Source: Euperipatoides rowelli (Eukaryota > Onychophora > Udeonychophora > Euonychophora > Peripatopsidae). Taken from it: a DNA stretch of 10,596 bases. The notes under the pieces are model-generated. The model worked only from the letters and a program-made list of their open reading frames with translations. It was not told where the DNA came from and did no database searches. How positions within the stretch are numbered: the first letter of the stretch is position 1; each line of letters begins with the position of its first letter. The DNA lies in the NCBI GenBank assembly GCA_003024985.2, contig PXIH01S0000219.1, one strand, 5' to 3'. Positions 7,794 through 10,596 of the stretch are shown here, piece by piece. The translations under genes were made by a program, and so were the position numbers.

Positions 7794-7878
7794 TTTTATC
7801 AAGGCACCTTGCTCATGACCATGGATGAGCTAAAGAGATATACTCTGGCAACAGGATTGATTCCCGAGAGGAGCAAAT
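7794..7878 (+). mobile_element. Family C short repeat, plus copy
   Basis: This is the head-to-head partner of the minus copy, 63 bp away. It starts with the same 13 bases (7794-7806). It carries GGATTGATTCC at 7854-7864, where the CpG of the partner's GGATCGATTCC has become TG, and ends AGGAGCAAAT (7869-7878). The body is about 20 bp shorter than the partner's, so the two are diverged copies and not a recent inverted duplication. Confidence 0.5.
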
Positions 7879-8164
7879 AATCCAATTTCCCAAGGGAATT
7901 TTTCTCAGTATTTTCACCCCTCTAAGAAGGTCCAATACTAAAATCCAAATAGAGATACAAATGAAAAGCTGTAAATATATCTAATATAAACATACTAGTA
8001 TAATTTCACTCTCTACTAAAAAAAATATTTTTAAAAACATTTGCTCATTGTATAGCCATTTGATCTACTTGAGAATAATTAATTAAAATTAATTATCACT
8101 CACTTTGAGTCTGATAACCTATTGTAAGCATAATCATTATCTTATTAGATTTATGGTGATTCTA
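7879..8164. other. Non-coding, with AT-rich hairpin at 8070-8102
   Basis: No gene was seen. ATAATTAATT (8075-8084) pairs with AATTAATTAT (8087-8096) around AA. TGAG (8070-8073) pairs with CTCA (8099-8102) outside a small bulge. The remainder is AT-rich. Confidence 0.7.
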
Positions 8165-8600
8165 CTTGAAGCAATTTGCAAGGTTGAGCTAAGCTTCTTT
8201 TACTCCTTGGCCTGCTGATTAGGGCTAACTGGGCAGTGATAGGATGTAGTCAGTCCTTAACCCAGAGTCAAATTGGTCTATTGAACATTGAGAAATTTAT
8301 CCAGCGGGCTGCCGGTTTTTGGACAGCAAATAAGCACCAATAAAATTTTTTATTTCTCTCGGTATGAAAATTCCCACCCTAGGCCTTGTCTAGGTATTTA
8401 TCAACCATATTGGTATGGTAACATAATCAAGGGTTGGAATTATGAAGGATGCCCCAAGAAATCAGTTGGCCGCCCCCATACTAGGCAACTAAGTCCTGGA
8501 GAGTTAAGGGTAGCATATATCTTAATGAGTCCAGTTATTCAGACTCCTTGTACTGTACATCCGATTCTGTCCATCCCTGGGTCCTGAAGGTATAGATGCA

Positions 8601-8619
8601 GGAGATCTTATTGATCTCC
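8601..8619. repeat. GGAGATC/GATCTCC hairpin
   Basis: A 7-bp perfect stem (8601-8607 with 8613-8619) encloses TTATT. It lies inside the GC-richer block between two of its open frames. It is short, and its function is unknown. Confidence 0.75.
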
Positions 8620-8717
8620 CCCTAGCCAGAGACTCATTATAGGATGCTTTTTTAACAATTAATTTTAATGGTTTGTTTTAGTGTTATTTTAACGTAGGGT
8701 ATGTGTTAGTGTTCCCC

Positions 8718-8719
8718 NN
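8718..8719. other. Two unresolved bases (NN)
   Basis: The sequence contains NN between CCCC and TTTTT, inside the GC-richer block. It marks an ambiguous base call or a tiny scaffold gap. Any frame read across it, including the open frame starting at 8703, is unreliable. Confidence 0.99.
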
Positions 8720-9344
8720 TTTTTGTGTTCTCTTCCCTGGAAAGTGCCTCAATTCCTTGTTCTCTCAGCTTATTTCCCCCAGAAAGGAGAGTGGTTCTCG
8801 GACTCTTGTGGCGTTCTTTCTCAATGGAGTGTTCACCTACATTTGGGTGTTCCAACATGAGCCAGTTTCCATTGCACAAAGGAACCTGTTGTCATCTACC
8901 CTTTCCTTTCCTCTTTTCCCTAGAAGCTCCAGTCATTGACTTTGGTATTTCCTTGACACTTCCCCGAAGAATCCCATGTTTGGAGGATCCTGATTTCAAG
9001 GGCCTAATTTAGATCAGTGGCCACCCCTGTCACTAATCGGATTTTCGCCCCTTGGCAGGGGGGAGCCTGGATGACAGGCCTCCCCTGGTCCATCACTTTC
9101 CTGCCTGTATCGCATAAAAGCATCAAAATAGTTCTGTGCCTTTTAATCATGGTGGACACTAACACACCATACATACAGATCTGGCTCAGTTGCCACAACA
9201 TATTTGGGGCTCAAGATAGGCAGCATTGTACACTCCCACTGATGCTCCTCTGGGAGGTCCATATAACTTCTAATCACAGAAGAGCATATCCATCAGGAGG
9301 GTAGCTGCAGGTTGCTTTAACCCCAAAAAAATCCTAAATCCCTA

Positions 9345-9356
9345 AATAATAATAAT
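9345..9356. repeat. (AAT)4 short array
   Basis: Four AAT units lie just right of the GC-richer block's boundary. An A run (CCCCAAAAAAA, about 9321-9331) and then this array at its right end could be the remains of a retroelement tail, which is inference. Confidence 0.8.
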
Positions 9357-10239
9357 GCCACAACACTAATTATACGAGGTGCAATGAACCGTTTTGATTG
9401 TTTATGATAATTTTTACACAACTGTTAACCAATCGATGATCATTTCTGGAATAAATGAAACTTTGTAATTTGATTTGTCAGACACTATACTTTTGATATT
9501 TGCCTAGCAAACTTATCCTCACGGATTACTCCAGAAGCAGCAGTTGCTTGGTCAATGATTGATCTGAAGGAAATAATGTTAAAATGATTAAATAGGTTTA
9601 TGTGATTTGAATGGTCCTCCAGTTGCATAAGGGATCCACTATTCATTATGTGATTTATTAATTTTGGATAGGGTTGGTCATAGTTATTGATTTAACTATA
9701 TGGAATAAGGTTCAGGTTGGGTTGAAGGTAGGAATATAAAAATAATAAGGCAGCCAATCCATGCTGTTAAATAATGTTCTGACATGAATGGTTGTTTATG
9801 TTGTAAATAGAACAGATAAGCTTGTTATGCAGACACTAGGAAATTTTAACTTATGAAATACAAACATAATGCATTTCTGTGTTTCCTTACTTATATTAGA
9901 TCCATTTCTTGATCTTATAGTAAGGTAAACCAAAAATGCAATTGTTTTTAATTTTTCAATTTTGACACAATTTTATTTCAAAGTATACCTAATAATTCTA
10001 CCTGACCCTAAGGGATAGAATAAAGCTTAGAACATGTGAATAGCAATATATTAACTATTGACAACTGATATTAATACCATGTCAGAATAAGGAATTTCTA
10101 GAAACGAAGCACAATAAGTGATATTTACCGCGTTTTTAACATTGCATGTATTTACGTCATTACGGAAGGGCCTACGAAAGTTGTGTCAAAATAATCAAAA
10201 TCGATCAAAAAAGATTTATTTCACCTATTGATTATCATA
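9357..10239. other. AT-rich stretch with one short coding-like reading
   Basis: No gene is supported. One plus-strand frame at 9474-9587 is open between stops and reads ANLSSRITPEAAVAWSMIDL then KEIMLK and TGA. It is preceded by an acceptor-like TTTGATTTGTCAG ending at 9481. It has no ATG upstream, no good donor and no recognised family. It could be an exon or transposon fragment, or chance. The rest is ordinary AT-rich DNA. Confidence 0.5.
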
Positions 10240-10255
10240 GGGTTGGGGGGAGGGG
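10240..10255 (+). repeat. G-rich run, possible G-quadruplex
   Basis: GGGTTGGGGGGAGGGG is an isolated run of 13 G in 16 bases within AT-rich DNA. A two-layer quadruplex is feasible. A three-layer form would need a zero-length loop. Confidence 0.6.
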
Positions 10256-10279
10256 CATAATGTGTTTATGTAATAGTAG

Positions 10280-10296
10280 TTAGGGTTAAGGTTAGG
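10280..10296 (+). repeat. Degenerate telomere-like repeat
   Basis: TTAGGGTTAAGGTTAGG contains three degenerate units of a TTAGG/TTAGGG-type repeat. It is too short to mean a telomere and may be chance or a remnant of interstitial telomeric DNA. Confidence 0.35.
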
Positions 10297-10382
10297 AGTA
10301 AATAAAAAAATAAGGCTATTATGCAGTGCCTAAAATTTCACTTATTGTGCCTCGTTTCTAGGCTCTCGTTCAGAATATCAAT

Positions 10383-10596
10383 ACTGCGAAATGTGCATAG
10401 TGTGGAAATGAAATATTGTATATTGTGGTCCCTAGGCTCTAGTTTTCCAAAGCCTATCAATTCAATTGTATTTAAAATACAGGTAAGTATCTTTCATGGC
10501 CCCCACAAGGGTGTTGCTAGCGTTGCCAGAGCAACAGGGCCCGGGCCCTTTAGGGGCCCAGACTGCGAAATGTGCATAGTGTGGAAATGAAATATT
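10383..10596 (+). repeat. Direct repeat, period 179 bp (second copy cut by window end)
   Basis: The 35 bases at 10383-10417 recur without a single mismatch at 10562-10596, where the window ends. The copies start at the same base, and the sequences immediately left of them are unrelated. This is what a tandem duplication of unit 10383-10561 would give. Inside the unit are a splice-donor-like CAG|GTAAGTAT at 10480-10490 and a GC-rich palindromic segment. The 89-codon plus frame at 10321-10590 runs through both copies and is probably not a gene. Confidence 0.8.
10513..10549. repeat. GC-rich double hairpin segment
   Basis: GTTGCT (10513-10518) pairs with AGCAAC (10530-10535). The next base begins AGGGCCCGGGCCCT (10536-10549), a perfect 14-bp palindrome. 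A further GGGGCCC follows at 10553-10559. The surrounding 10498-10560 is the most GC-rich stretch in the window and looks inserted. It may be the end of a DNA transposon or a fragment of another repeat. Confidence 0.75.

Larger units (their letters stand above)
8165..9340. mobile_element. GC-richer block, probable decayed mobile element of unknown class
   Basis: Over about 1.2 kb the base composition rises sharply: roughly 48% G+C at 8461-8520 and 57% at 9061-9120, against about 30% in the flanks. Codon-scale open readings appear in several frames: plus 8288-8587 (99 codons), plus 8703-8939 and 8725-9012 (overlapping, different frames), plus 9017-9304 (95 codons) and minus 9004-9201. None has a recognised domain, and their mutual overlap argues against all being real. 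Readings such as APVIDFGISLTLPRR followed by CLEDPDFKG (plus, about 8928-9000) look protein-like but are cut by stops. Abrupt edges, mixed frames and higher GC fit an inserted, eroded retroelement or an LTR-like piece. Class and strand are undetermined, and no terminal repeats or target duplication were found. Confidence 0.4.

Noticed and set aside
8288-8587. 99-codon plus-strand open frame as a real gene
   Set aside because: No recognisable domain, and the composition follows the GC-rich block. Treated as part of a probable mobile element and not an intact gene.
8165-9340. LTR retrotransposon with defined LTRs
   Set aside because: No pair of long direct repeats, primer-binding site or polypurine tract was found in the window.
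10480-10490. Consensus splice donor CAG|GTAAGTAT
   Set aside because: A very good motif match, but without a supported exon upstream it cannot be called.
10321-10590. 89-codon plus-strand open frame as a real gene
   Set aside because: It runs across both copies of the 35-bp repeat and the GC palindrome, and its final residues repeat an earlier stretch because of the duplication.
1-10596. CRISPR array, operon or phage region
   Set aside because: No regularly spaced short direct repeats, no clustered prokaryote-like ORFs with ribosome-binding sites, and the SINE-like repeats point to an animal nuclear genome.

Overview
The window reads as non-coding or gene-poor nuclear DNA of an animal, most likely an arthropod. 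By eye it is about 70% A+T, with many homopolymer runs and short microsatellites. No long open reading frame has a recognisable domain, nothing resembles bacterial gene organisation, and several tRNA-derived short interspersed repeats (SINEs) are present. The repeated TACTGTA/TACAGTA words and the style of the SINEs would fit a decapod crustacean, but that is a weak impression. No intact protein-coding gene can be supported.

Layout. 1-617 is AT-rich filler with a poly-A run and an (AT)10 repeat. 618-898 (+) holds a broken coding fragment. It weakly resembles the N-terminal part of the Crypton-derived / ZMYM-like tyrosine-recombinase-type proteins that are abundant in invertebrate genomes. 1687-1845 (-) is a second, unidentified broken coding fragment in a local GC-rich pocket. 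1990-3439 is empty apart from small hairpins. 3440-3552 (-) and 3690-3775 (+) are two different tRNA-like SINE heads, placed head to head. 3776-5470 is AT-rich with T/A tracts and one GC palindrome. 5470-5535 may be a remnant of the repeat family also seen at 7627-7878.

6085-6417 holds three consecutive foldbacks. The first is about 118 nt long with a 13-bp base and a 20-position upper stem. 6979-7079 (-) is a second, diverged copy of the 3440-3552 SINE. 7627-7730 (-) and 7794-7878 (+) are head-to-head copies of another short repeat with B-box-like words. 8165-9340 is a block clearly richer in GC than its surroundings. It has several overlapping medium ORFs, no recognisable domain and an unresolved NN, and is best explained as a decayed mobile element. 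9357-10320 is AT-rich again, with a G-rich run and a telomere-like stretch. At the right edge, 10383-10596, a 35-bp sequence recurs perfectly 179 bp downstream. This suggests a recent tandem duplication, or an assembly artefact, whose unit contains a GC-rich palindromic segment.

The features do not form a pathway or operon. The consistent picture is layered repeat and transposon debris. The main candidates for undescribed elements are the SINE families, the foldback cluster, the GC-rich block and the 179-bp duplication at the right edge.
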